Below, one piece after another: positions 10,692 to 41,316 of a DNA stretch of 64,000 nucleotides. Below the pieces are notes generated by a model. That model did not search any database. It saw only the letters and a program-made list of their open reading frames with translations, and was not told the DNA's origin. Source of the stretch: Crambe crambe (lineage: Eukaryota; Porifera; Demospongiae; Poecilosclerida; Crambeidae). A program made the position numbers and the translations under genes. Each line of letters opens with the position of its first letter. The stretch's first letter is position 1. Location: NCBI GenBank assembly GCA_963924555.1, contig OZ004581.1, forward strand, positions 8,099,338 through 8,163,337, read 5' to 3'.

Positions 10692-12354
10692 TTAACTATG
10701 TAGTAACCTTGGATTGAACTGTATAGAGTGTGCATGTTTTGTGTATATCAAGTAGCTACACTTTTAGCAGTTTGTTGTCAGTAGTGACATTAATCTTTAG
10801 TTTGCTGATGCATCTTTTTTATCATTTAATAACAGACTGTGGTAGGTAGTTATTCTGTGGTGATTTATGTGCAACTAGTTATTTTATTTACTGCTACGTT
10901 TTGGACCTTGTACCTAAAGATTGTATCTTATTAACACAAAAATATGTTCCTAAGACAACCCACCAAACTGACCTGTGAATAGCTAGCTACATCATATGGC
11001 AGCAGTAGCTGGAGATTCTTCTAGCATTCATAGTAAAGGGATCTTTCACAATAGGTGGCATACAGCTATGCAGTCAAGTCTATCTCCCTAGGTAGGTCAT
11101 GCAATTTCTGTCTATCTACACAATAAAAGAGTACGGTGACTTCCAAATAAGAAATACACTGGAGACAGCCATTGTGTCCCTGTGGCTGTGGAGAGGTTGT
11201 CCTCTCCAAGACATGTTAGAGGTGGTTGAAGAAAGCAAACACTTAAATTGGGACCTTGAAGACTGACCTTTGTAGAACACTTGGGACCTTGAAGGCTGAC
11301 TTTTGTATAGAGGTTTTGTATTGTGTCTTCTTCTCAGATGGTTTTTCATGTTTGTGTTCTTTTTGTTTTGTGTGTGTCCATAATAGCTAGCGCATGTGAT
11401 TTAATAGGGCTACCGCATTCATTTAAAAATAAATTATTTTTATTATTAGGATGCACTCTATCCCTCATTGCTTACTATCAGGATAGAGCACTTCCTACTC
11501 CAGCTATGCTAGAGGATGTATTATAAGGGTGACTGAGCCAACAAGAATGTATGATATGACATTTAAATAAAAAGTATAGTTATTATACTAGTGGAGCTGA
11601 GCAGTTGTTGCTACATAAATGGACTTTCTTTTCAGAAACTCTCCATACCTCATAACTGCATATCTATAATAAAAAATGATCACATAATAATGCTGGATAT
11701 TATACTCACCATCTATCTTGACTTATCAACGCTATAAATATTGGATTCAGGACTTTCTCCTAGCTACATAGCTAGACATAGCTAGCTATTGCTGTTACTG
11801 AGTTTATTTCATAGACAACAGCTAGGTGGGTGGGTGGGTGGGTAGGTAAAATTTTATGCAATAAAATCTTCGAATAAAGTTGTCCCTTGTATCCTCTCTT
11901 GGAGATAAAATGTATTAGACCTTTGATGATAAAATTGTGTAAGAGGGAGGGAGGGAGAGAGGTTTCACTGAAGTCTTATAATGATAAAAATAAAGGCTAT
12001 CCCATTCATTATTTCAGGGACAATCATAACAGTCTGGCACAGGACAGGAAAAATCAGTTTGACCAGCCATCTTCCTGTTGGTCTTACACATCACAAAAGA
12101 AAGAAGTACAGAAGATTGCAGGATGTTTGCAACATGAAATACATAGATAGCTCTTAAAGTGCTTGAGGTCATTAAGCAATGCAATAGTATATGCAGTAAC
12201 AGAGTATTGAGTCAATACATATTTTGAAGGCAGTGAGCTGTTCAGATTTTACATTTTGGTGCAATCATTCTGCAATTTTCAATCCAATATCAGGTCAGCT
12301 GTAAATGGCCCTGTATTATGTATTATGGTGTACTGTTAAGCTGTATTCACTTAC
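10692..12354. other. Intergenic; 3' flank of two convergent genes
   Basis: This lies between the membrane-protein stop and the last ethanolamine-kinase exon I could place. The final kinase exon should be here on the minus strand but was not identified. Visible repeats are a GGTG/GGTA run near 11826-11847, a GGGA run near 11943, and an imperfect direct repeat of GGGACCTTGAAG at 11250 and 11282. Confidence 0.4.
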
Positions 12355-14516
12355 TGCATGTAGTCAAAATCAATGGTTGAGTATATGGTCTGCACTAGTG
12401 CCCACACACCCCACATCAGATGAGACACCTATATACAACGTAAAGTGGAAAGAGTCCACTGGAATGATCATAATGGTATACCACTACTTCATAGTGGAAT
12501 ATTTTTGTGGTAATAATTAGATAGGAACTTCTTGGGACTAAGAATTTTGTCTACTATAAAAGAGATAGGTCTTCAAAAAGTCCTTTATTAGAAGATAATC
12601 ATTCAGTGTCCTTGGAAATTTCATTGTATTCTCAGAACTGAAGGGGTGAGGGATTGTCATGAGTGTTGAAAAACCATGGACTACTCCTCACCATTGCAAA
12701 CTTATTGACTTCTTCATAAAGAGATTTGACATGGTCCTCTGATACAGATTCATCTCCTTCCCCTGTGCAATCAGAACAATGGTAACCCTATTAGCAATTA
12801 TACCATTCAGTATTCCTTCTTCCTCTGACTGATCATAAGTGTTTGTGTGCTTGCTTCTGTATTTTGGGGTACTTAGAAAGCCCCTCCACCTGTTAGTCCC
12901 CTCCTACCTTTTAGTTTTGCTCTTTCCAACAGGTAGATCCGAATCCACCTCATCTGGAAAACTTGGTCAGGATAGAGGTCAAAGTTCACTTCTTCAACTC
13001 CTACATTGAAGTTTGAGCTGAAACACCCTCTCACCATGCATCCTTAAAGTGCTATCATTGTCTTCGTTTCACTAGCTAATAATTATGTGGATAGCTGCTT
13101 ACCCCAAGGGGACTCTGTCACTACTACATTCATTCTGCCCCATGGGACCCTGTCACTACTACATTCATTCTGCCCCACGGGACCCTGTCACTACTGTACG
13201 TATCCTCTTTCTAACTACCCCCAGGCAGGGAACACTGTCACTAACCTGCAAACTCACAGAAGTGGTTTGCAATATCGTAGGCCAGGTAGTTAGGACCACC
13301 ATACTCATAATCCACCAGTCCCACTTCACCTAGATCATTATAATGTGTAAAGTCAACCAGCTAGATGTAATGCTATCATATTAATTGGGAGACAGTTAAA
13401 AGCAGGAAATATGGAATAAAAGATATCAGATTTCTTAACACCAATTATTATTCTCTGTATCCACCTACATTAGTGCTATAGCAAGCCCCTCCCCCTCTCC
13501 AGGTGAACTTTCTTACCTGTTTTATCGTCAATGATGAAGTTAGCTATGAGGGTGTCGTTGTGACAGAAGACGATGGGAGAGTTACATGTCGATGTCAGGG
13601 CTTTGGCCCACTCTATCTCTCTCTCCAATAACTCCTTAGACCCCATCACTTCCGCAAAACTGCACATAATACATATTGGATAAGGGGTCAATGTTCCCAA
13701 AACCCATATTATTGGGTAAAGGGTCGATATAATAAAAACTCTGTAGAGTGTATTTGCTAGGTGGGTAAAGGTCATCATGATAATGTGAACCTTTTACCTT
13801 ACCATTTCTGCTTTGCTGGGTCTTCATATTGTTCTGGAATATCAGTCAAAATCTTATAAACCTATTAGCAGTTAGAAAAATGTGCGCATGAATCAGCAAT
13901 AATATCACTTCCTGGATATACATATCATGTTACTTCCTGGATACATAAATTCCTAGTATTGGGGCGAGGCCTATGGTATTTCATCCAATAGTTCATTTGT
14001 AATCATTACCTTTTCCCAAGCAGGCCTCCTGCCTTGGAAGTGGTGTGGTATATCCACATGGTGCAGTCGTGCCATCAACTTAGCTATCTTCCCACTCACC
14101 ACCTCCTCCCTCACCTCAGCCACGCCCATTTGTCTCCCAGGAAGAAACCCATAACACAAACCATTCTTGAGCTGTGCATAGAGAGGTGGACAAAGCCCAA
14201 CTTTGTGTAGTGTCAGAATGCAAATAATCTCATCCGTCCGATCGATAAGCCTCTCAGTTCCCATCCCGTTCACTCGAAGAAGAACGACATCTTCACGTGA
14301 TTCTCTCAAGCCTTTCTCCTTCTGATATATAGCCACTAACATATTGGTGATACCTGTATCGAATATCTTGCTCTCTAACTCCACACCAACCCATTCTGGC
14401 TTGACAAATCCCAACAAGTGCTTATTGAAATCCTCCATATACGAATTCACTCCAATCTCTACATCATCAAGATAAAGCCAACTTTTTTCAGCTACTCCAT
14501 TACCGCTCGCTTCCAT
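12355..14516 (-). CDS. ETNK1: Ethanolamine kinase, seven exons resolved, 3' end missing
   Basis: Catalyses ATP-dependent phosphorylation of ethanolamine, the first step of the CDP-ethanolamine route to phosphatidylethanolamine, in the cytosol. Exons in transcript order are 14516-14010, 13861-13803, 13659-13517, 13329-13246, 13000-12908, 12762-12692 and 12428-12355. All junctions are phase-consistent, giving about 343 residues so far. Diagnostic motifs are FDTGITNMLVAIY near residue 50, NGLCYGFLPGR, the catalytic-loop Brenner motif FCHNDTLIANFI, the metal-binding VDYEYGGPNYLAYDIANHF, and a C-terminal WGVWALVQTIYSTIDFDYM. These align along ethanolamine/choline kinases and favour the ethanolamine branch. 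I chose ATG 14516 because the upstream in-frame extension is low-complexity CT repeat. The last exon, entered in phase 2, was not found. Confidence 0.85.
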
Positions 14517-14528
14517 CTTCTCATCGGT

Positions 14529-14565
<37 letters not shown>

Positions 14566-14793
14566 TTCTTCTCCGATAAGTAGGCGGGGCTTTTGAATAA
14601 TAAAAAGCTATTGCGCATCGATCCTGCCGAAACGCGATGCGCAATAAGATTTTGCGGTTTTTATCAGCTTCCCGCATAACAGCAAAGTGTGAATTGCCAC
14701 TATTTTTGATATTTCTGTAGAATTAGAATCGGCTGCAAAGATTATGTTTTATAGCAAAAATTAGTAGCTTAGTAGCAGGATAAACAAGAACTG
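14517..14793. promoter_or_regulatory. Bidirectional promoter with GCGCA-type inverted repeat
   Basis: The ethanolamine kinase and RasGEF start codons diverge across only 277 bp, so both promoters and 5' UTRs must share this segment. It holds a perfect 10-bp inverted repeat, TTGCGCATCG at 14611-14620 and CGATGCGCAA at 14635-14644, and a CT microsatellite at about 14530-14562 in the kinase leader. GCGCA half-sites resemble NRF1-type sites of housekeeping promoters; that link is an inference. Confidence 0.55.
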
Positions 14794-33753
<18,960 letters not shown>

Positions 33754-33994
33754 AATATCATGTGACTATGTATATACACATACTGATATCATGTGACTAT
33801 CATGTGATATATCACATGGCATATGAACCAAATGAGTATTATACATGACAATGTCAAAAATTTATTTTTTTAATTATTTATACAATAATCAAACCTGTCT
33901 TACAACTACAAAGCATTTGTATTTGAGACCTCCAGTCTTTTTGAATCACAACCATTATTTTATTCTTGAACTATTAATTAACCCAGGGGCAAAT

Positions 33995-34147
33995 ACAGTG
34001 GAGCCTCCGAGTAAAGGACACTATGGGATCAGCCACTTTGTCCTTTGTAGAGAGGTTATCCTTTTCTCTCGGAGGTTAAAAATGGGAAAGGGGGCCCTAA
34101 AGAATGTCCATTGTTGGGAGGTTGTCCTTTATCAGAGGTTCCACTGT
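33995..34147. mobile_element. MITE with ACAGTGGAGCCTCC ends
   Basis: The left end ACAGTGGAGCCTCCGAGTAA pairs with the right end AGAGGTTCCACTGT. Same family as the element at 27531-27672; it lies between the RasGEF stop and EIF3J. Confidence 0.7.
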
Positions 34148-34388
34148 AATAACAAAGGAGCTGCGTGGGTCAAGGAAGGAAGGAAAACCCAAAGCATAAC
34201 ACTGATCATTTTATATAATACAATATTATTCAGCTACTATAAAAATTCATTCATTATTAATGTCAACACAAAATGGTATTTTTGAAGTAGTGTTATAATA
34301 ATTATACATAGAATGATTCCTAGTCTGTGAATATGTACAACAAAACCATCTTGTCCAGCTGCAGTTGTCATGTGACTCCCTCCCTCCC

Positions 34389-36838
34389 TCACATAAAGTC
34401 ATCAAACTCCGCCCCCAGGTCATTATCATAGTCAATATCATCTAGTCTCTTGGCCCCCTTCCCAACGGCCCGAGCCCCCAGCGATGCCTTCACACCCTTC
34501 TTCTTTGACCCTTTCACAGTCTGTACAGATAGTCAATGCAATGTCATGTGATAGTAGTCGTCATGTGATAGTTACAGATAGTCACTGCAATGTCATGTGA
34601 TAGTTACAGATAGTCAATGTAATGTCATGTGATAGTTACAGATAGTCAATGCAATGTCATGTGATAGTCAATGCAATGTCATGTGAAACTCAATGCATAG
34701 TAGTCAATTATGCAATGCAATGTCATGTGACAGTTACAGATGCCAAGATAGAACACTGCAGACACTTTTGGGAGTAGTGATAAGTGCCCTGATTAATCAA
34801 GGTGTCCTGAATTCAGGGGTGAATTGATACGAGTGAACTCCCTCTAATCAGGCCACATACTTCATTAAATCCACCCCTGAAGTGAGGCCAGGCCACCTCT
34901 CTAATCAGGACACTTTTACTCTGGATTAGAGGGAGTCCACTGTAGTTATTATTGCAGAGGGACCTGAATATAGAGGTTTTTTTTGCACTAGGGCTTCCAC
35001 TCATGTAACCAACAGACTTGAGGCTGAAATTTAGTATAGAGATAGTCTTTCCATTATAGAAGTTTGGAACAAGCAATACTTGAGAAATAGTTAATCTAAT
35101 TTGGCGATTAAAAAATTTGGATGATGACTATCATAGCTCCATATGGAGTTAAGGTGGGTCCACTTATAATGCTGACCTTTGCCTTTTGTTTTTCTGTTGC
35201 CATGGTGCTTAGGACTGTACTCAGGTGTCTCAAGTCACTGGTGTCCACTGTAACAGGTAAAGGGTCATCATTGTGACGAACTCATAATACAATACATGCA
35301 GGACTTACATCCACCACAACACTTGATAAGCAGCTGCTCCATGAACCTTACATAGTGTGGTGATGTCTGGATAGAGTTCAATAAAAAGAATTTCACAGTC
35401 AAAGCTGGAATCAACTGTACAGTGAAACCTCTGAATCTTGGGACCCATCCTTTCATCCAAGAGTCATCCTCTTTTGGAAGTTATTTTGTATAGAGTGTAT
35501 AATCATATAAAGGATGGAGAGGTTTGTCCTCTTTCAGATTGTCCTTTATTCGGAGGTTCCACTGAACTATATCACTGAAGGCAACCAAATCCTTATTTCT
35601 ACTTCTGTAAGGCACTTCACTCAACAAAGTATTAATAAGAGATTGCTTCTTTAAAGAATACTTCAGATTACTCTTAAGTATGAAACCTGTATTAAGAGAC
35701 CACCCAACACCTCTCTTTAAAGACCACTTGGTTATGTCCCTATAGTGCTTGTACCATTGATTTGACCTCTATAAAGAGACCACCTCCATTAAGAGACCAC
35801 CTTTTAGTGGTTGCTATAGACAGGTTGCACTGTATCAGTATGTCTGATTGCTGGAGCTCTCATTGATTTATACTCTGTGACTCAGTGTTATCAATAATAC
35901 ATCTTGGGGAGAACCTTATCGATCACTCACCTCGTACTTAGAGATCTTTTCTGAAAGTGCATCTTTGAATTTGCTGAATTCCTCTTCGGAGGAGGGGTCC
36001 ATGGCCTCAATCCCCCCCTTGTTCCCCCCAGACACCCCAAAGGTCTCCATGGCTATTCTCAGGTCTGACTCATGTTGCAACTTCTCTTTCTTCTCTTTTT
36101 CCTCCTGCTGATTCAGCACTGGAGTGGTTTCCTTGGCAGCCTCTGCCTCCAGCTCAGCTGCTCTTCTCTTGGCCTTCTTCTCTGCTATTCGCTCCTCTTT
36201 TGTCTTGGTGGGTTTCACTAAGGGAGGGAGGGAGGGAGGGAGGGAGGGAGAGAGAGACTCAACACTATATGAATACTATTATCACATCCTAACCTTCCTT
36301 TTGTTGGTCTGGGACTGGTTCCTTCTCTTCCTGTGTAGGAGGAAGTAAAAATAACAACTTCCTTCCTTTCTACCATGTCATCTCATCAGAAGACATGGAA
36401 CATGCATGTCTCCTGCACTGCACTCACGGCTAAGTCCAAGTCCTCATCCTCCCCCTCCCACTGCTCCCCCTCTCCTGCAAAGCCTTTCTCCACGTCAAAG
36501 TCCGGATCATCTGAAAACACCACATAAAACGTAATTCAAGCCAACCAATCAGAATCCTCACTGCTGATATCACCAACCCTTCAGTAAACCGAGAGGGTTT
36601 TATTTGCAAGATTAGGACTAGGACTAGGGCCAACCCTCTGGTCGACTCTAGACACACTGTAAACCACCCTTTATTGTATAACAGTTGGGAGATTGAAGAT
36701 ACTTATGTGATGCTTATCATGTAGCAAACCCATTTAATATCTATCACGATACTTTAGCGGCAAACTAGCTAGCTGTTGATGTCTAAAGTGACTACTAAAA
36801 CTGGATCACTATTGTCACTTACCCCAGTCATCTGCCAT
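34389..36838 (-). CDS. EIF3J: Eukaryotic translation initiation factor 3 subunit J
   Basis: The loosely attached eIF3 subunit that binds the 40S decoding centre and helps mRNA recruitment and ribosome recycling. Seven exons in transcript order: 36838-36823, 36510-36428, 36330-36294, 36217-35931, 35366-35309, 35247-35177 and 34520-34389. Together they make 684 nt, 227 residues plus TGA, all phases agreeing. Family marks are the acidic N-terminus starting MADDW, a Lys/Glu-rich coiled segment, METFGV followed by EAMDPSSEEEFSKF, the helical stretch SPHYVRFMEQLLIKCCG, a basic SKKKGVK patch, and the hallmark acidic C-terminus ending DDFM. Human EIF3J is about 258 residues, so this copy is slightly short. 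Its 16-nt first exon is typical of this gene-dense region. Confidence 0.93.
34523..34740 (+). repeat. Irregular tandem repeat of GTCATGTGATAGTTACAGATA
   Basis: Five to six irregular copies of a roughly 30-bp unit (words TCAATGCAATGTCATGTGA and TAGTTACAGATAG), in the last intron of EIF3J. Confidence 0.8.
35419..35565. mobile_element. MITE with ACAGTGAAACCTCTG ends
   Basis: The left end ACAGTGAAACCTCTGAATC pairs with the right end TTCGGAGGTTCCACTG. Third member of the CAGTGGAACCTC family, in an EIF3J intron. A further degraded copy of a different family (AAGAGACCACC words) follows at about 35680-35835. Confidence 0.65.
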
Positions 36839-36874
36839 CTCTGTAGCCTGTGGTTTTCTCTATTGGTAAAGGAT

Positions 36875-36912
36875 CGTTTTTCGCGCCGATTCTTATTTGG
36901 CGCGCGCGAATA
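36875..36912. promoter_or_regulatory. E2F-like elements upstream of EIF3J
   Basis: TTTTTCGCGCCGATTC and ATTTGGCGCGCGCGAA lie 40-75 bp upstream of the EIF3J ATG and match the TTTSGCGC core of E2F/DP sites. They are GC-rich words in otherwise AT-rich DNA. Function is inferred from the motif only. Confidence 0.4.
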
Positions 36913-37109
36913 TGATAAAATTAACGATGAATTGAATCATACATGTAGCTAGAACTGTTGAATCAACTTAATGCCATGGCCAGTCTGAGACCAAGCAGTG
37001 GGGTCCTCTTGCTAGGGTACTCCTTATAGCTCCCATGTTTGTGGTATGTTAACCTGGGAGGTCTGGAGTTGGGAGATAAATAACCAATGAATAAGTTATT
37101 TAACACAAC

Positions 37110-37743
37110 TTACTTCATTTGCATGTCTTTTATTCCTATGCAACTCAAGTGGTGGAGCAGGTAAGCTCTGGCAGGAACATTCATCACATCCATCTCCTTC
37201 TGCCATTGTTCTAGCAGAATCTTGGCATCATTATTGATGTACTCCAGTTCCTTCACCTTCTCACACTTTTGAACTTCCATGACAATAGCCTCAAGTTCAG
37301 AGGAAGAGATAATTGTATTAGCTGAGTGGTCCTGCATGAAATGAAAATACAACATGTCATGAATACATTATGAAGAGATAATAAGGCATGACTCACTTGT
37401 CGAATATTGAACCAAAATTTTTGGTGAACAGTTAACTTTGTCGGATTCCCCTTTTAACAAATGAGGGCTGGGTTGGAAGTGGTGGGAGATGATGGAAGGA
37501 CAACAAAATGATCTTTCTGCGGGCCTTCACATTTCAGTGCGAAATTGATATCAATTCCTGGCAGCCATTTTTTTATTTCGGAAAATGAAATTTGGAGTAT
37601 TTCAAGAATATCATGACATAGGACATTTGTACGTCCTTGAATCAATACGTTGTACGTCTGCTCAATTTTTCTTCTGTAATAAAGTCTATCCAGTTGTTCA
37701 GGAGATCCAAACGAGAATTGGATTTGATTTTGATTTTTTTTTT
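37110..37743 (-). pseudogene. Partial, decayed duplicate of the Roc-COR-Death gene tail
   Basis: The segment 37390-37743 repeats 39193-39560, with shared LEILQIS, IKKWLPGIDINFALKCEG, KDHFVVLPSSPTTSNP and KLTVHQKFWFNIRQ. A deletion and frameshift have replaced the middle (FGSPEQLDRLYY versus FGSPGQPLNRLF). A second exon (about 37110-37333) starts with DHSA like its counterpart at 39128. It continues into a helical segment (LEQWQKEMDVMNVPARAYLL) that resembles the end of a Death-like domain and is not found in the main copy. It could be an alternative 3' end instead of pure debris. Confidence 0.55.
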
Positions 37744-38136
37744 TTTTCACTGACAGGTAAGTAACACTACTTGTTCTTATTCTTATGCACAATCACAACC
37801 TGTTGCACTAGTGGATCGATCGAGATGATGCACACCACACCACCTACCAGTCCCACATTTGGATACATCAGTGATACTTGTGATAGTTACTATGTATCTT
37901 CTATGCCTGTTCTTATTCCTATGCAGGCAATTTTGATAAACACAACCGACCGATACACTTGATGGCTGACATGAACAATACGACAACACAAGGAGATGCT
38001 ACACAACTTAAGGTGTGAGATTTGACATTAATTTCCTGTTACACTAACTAGTTGGATCAATCGAGATAACGCCACCTACCAGCCCCACCCTTCAAATAAT
38101 GTGCATGCATAAAAGGTTAATGAATAAATTATAATC

Positions 38137-41100
38137 CTACAGTTTGACATCTCGAATAGATTTAGCAAGTTGGTTCAGTCCAATATCTTCCAGCACAGAA
38201 ATCAGAATTTCCCAGGACACAGGTTGTCTCCCTTTCCCATGCAGCCATTCTTGAAACACTCGGTAGTTGATGTCTTGTGCGCTCTTCACGAGTTCTTTTT
38301 CAAGGGCACTGATGTGTGCCCCAGTCTGGTCTTCCAGGAGGAGAATCCCAAACTGACGATAATTTGTTCCCACTTCTTTAGTCAAGTCCACTTTAGAGTC
38401 TTGCAAAGGGAAGCAGATGATGTCCATCATGGTTGGGGGACTGCAAGAACCTGCAATTAAGGGTCCATGAAGTTTCACTCAGATAAGGGAGTCAATAGTC
38501 CACCTTCCTAATAGTCCATTTTATATTATAGTCCATCCAACCCACTTTGCCAGTGTATACTTTGAGGTACACACATGCTTGTACATGTACATTGTAGCTA
38601 TGACAACTGTAGTGATAGGCATTCCTGCCTATGATCGCATCATGCATTTGCAGCACATGCACACTGTGTTGAATTGTATTGCCAGCATAATATGAGTCAG
38701 AGACAGTTGTCAGCTCATCTAAGGCACTGGAAGAATGGTTCATATCAAAGAGTCAGTGAGATTATGTGACTGTGCAGTGAAATGAGAGCATGCACCTAGC
38801 TCTCCATTAAAGCCACTCTGCAATGTTCTATTCCTACCATTTGACCTCCCTAAAGAGACCACCTCCCTATTAAGCCTGGCCCATATTATATCTACTCACT
38901 CAAGGTGTCATCTTTAACTTGACTTGCTTCAACTGATTTCCATGTTGGATCACTCTGTGGACATACACATAACAACTAGTGTTAATTAAGTCTTTATAGC
39001 TACTTATAATAATTTAAACTTACATCAGGAGCACTGCTTGTTCCAAGGGGTTGAGGTTTGTTGTGGACTGAGTAGGTGCACTTTGCAACTGGTTCAGATG
39101 AAACATAATCACAATAAGCTGAGTGGTCCTGCATGGAATGAAAATACGACATGCATTCATTAGCTATAAAGAGATAATAAGGCATGACTCACTTGTCGAA
39201 TATTGAACCAAAATTTTTGGTGAACAGTTAACTTTGTCGGATTCCCCTTTTGACAAATGAGGGATGGGTTGGAAGTGGTGGGAGATGATGGAAGGACAAC
39301 AAAATGATCTTTCTGTGGGCAGCCTTCACATTTAAGTGCGAAATTGATGTCAATTCCTGGCAGCCATTTTTTGATGTCAGAAGCTGAGATTTGGAGTATT
39401 TCAAGAATATCATGACATGAACTCATGAAGGTGGGACATTTGCATGTCCTTGAATCAATACATTGTACGTCAATTCTCACGCTCAATTTTTCCTCTGTAA
39501 TGAAAAGTCTGTTCAGTGGCTGTCCAGGAGATCCAAACAAGAATTGGACTTGATTTCGATATATTTTTTCATTGACAGGTAAATAACATTTAGGGTCCTT
39601 TGACATGACTGCTGCCAGTTGAGTGAAGAAGCCTGGAGGCAAGTAGTTGGTGCTGAAAACAAGGTGCAATGGAACAGAGTTGATGGCAGTGCTAGTTGAG
39701 TGTGGATCACCAACTTTGGGTAAATAAGGTAGCATGGATGGAACAAAATACTTTCTACCAGGACCCTTATGCTTTTCAGTACTGATTCTAGCAATGATAA
39801 AAAAATGCTCCAATAGATCCACAATCTGTTGAGGTTGCAACTCTTTTTGAGCTCTCAATACTTTTTGGTATAATGATTCTACCAATACTCCATCCTCACG
39901 CAGCAACTTCCAGAGACGATCATTTCTACATTCTTCTCGGCCTTCCAGTGCTAATAAACGGGCTATTTGCTTGATGAGCCATTGAGGGTCAGCAATGACA
40001 CAAGACTTCAAGGTGGGGATGTCAGAGTAGTGAAAGAACACGGCAAGATCGTGATAAAATAAAAGAATGCTAGTAAGAGTATCTTCAGAGATCAAACATG
40101 CTCTACATAATTCCTTCACTTCCTCTAAAGGAACTACTGGCTTCTTTTGAGATCTGGCATATCTCTGGAACACTTTCTTGAACAGCAACCAAGTGATTGG
40201 AGTACGAATAGCTAAATCTTCTGTTGCAAAGTTGCTCACAGTTTTACGAATGAGCTTAAAGGTGTCATCTTCAAGCTCTCCCTTACCAGCTGTTGTATTA
40301 TCAATTATTGCTCCATCCAGAACAATGTCAGAAAAGGCTTTATCAGGAAACTCTGAAGAAAGCTTTTTAAGAATCTCATGCTTTCTTTCCTTGACAAAAA
40401 CATCATCACCGTGTGAACCGACTGGCAGAATGCGAGGATACATGGGGATTTCTTCATCTTCATCACTTTCTATATCGAAAAAGAGCCTCTTATTCAAGAG
40501 GGTAGCATGAATGGTGGATATCCACTGCACCATCAGGTCCAGTGTGGATATATCTTCCAGATGTTCAGTGGCTCTTCCTTTCAAATAGGTGAGTGAGCGA
40601 TACTGATCGTGGAGATCACGTCTTGCATCAAACATTAAAAGAAATAATGTCCTTGCTGTTAGGAATGCAGGAAGAATTTTAAGAAAGATCGGCTGGCTTC
40701 CACAGTCCCATACATGCAGATAAACTTCCTCTTCAATAAATGGGCCACCAGTGGTTATAACAGAAAGAATCTCTTTCAAAATCCCCTCAATTAATGGGTG
40801 GTCAAACTTGGGGGCAGTTTTACTAGGTTGACTTTTGCCACTGCTCACATCATTTCCTGTGGCAGAATTGGAATCTTTGTGGTCAAGAATAGTTTGTATC
40901 AACTGAGCAAGTCTATTGATTTCATCAGCATCGGTGATTTTAGTCCAGAATTTTCCTTCCTGGCTGCAGGCCCAGTAACTCTCAGTGGGCCTGGGGTGGA
41001 GGGAGAATGTGTCGGCCACCTGGGTGCTGTAGGATTCACAGGGAAGGGGCAGATTCATCAAGCCATTGAGTAGACTTCTCTTGCCCACACCTCCAGGACC

Positions 41101-41316
41101 AATAATCATCACACGAGCATATGAAACCTTCGTTTCACCCTGCCCCAGGGCATTCAGGTAATCCACTGAAAATCAAATGTACAAAATAATTAATATTTAT
41201 CAAAGTAAAAATATTACCTTCAGTCCTTGGTGCTCGAATCTCAATGAAAAAGAATTCAACATGGAAACGAAGTTGATTCACAAGTGAATTATGCACAAAA
41301 GACATACACTCACCAC
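38137..41316 (-). CDS. Roc-COR GTPase with C-terminal Death domain, 5' end not in window
   Basis: Exons in transcript order: 41316-41218, 41165-39193, 39128-39024, 38954-38900 and 38450-38137 (TAG at 38137-38139). Phases agree throughout, giving about 848 residues; the first exon is entered in phase 1, so coding exons lie further upstream. The Roc domain has P-loop GPGGVGKRSLL, switch motif WDCGSQP and a SHGD G4-like motif. The COR-like region follows (LLFYHDLAVFFHYSDIP, ADPQWLIKQIARLL). The last exon is a Death domain (TNYRQFGILLLED, INYRVFQEWLHGKG, LEDIGLNQLAKSIRD). Such proteins act as GTP-controlled scaffolds in stress, death or immune signalling and are expanded in sponges. The P-loop has Arg where Ser/Thr should bind magnesium. 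No ligand-binding N-terminus is seen; the microexon-like array lies directly upstream. Confidence 0.82.

Noticed and set aside
12240-12275. Possible last exon of ethanolamine kinase (ATTGCAG then about nine codons to a stop, minus strand)
   Set aside because: The phase fits but the encoded tail does not resemble the family's C-terminus, so I left the 3' end open.
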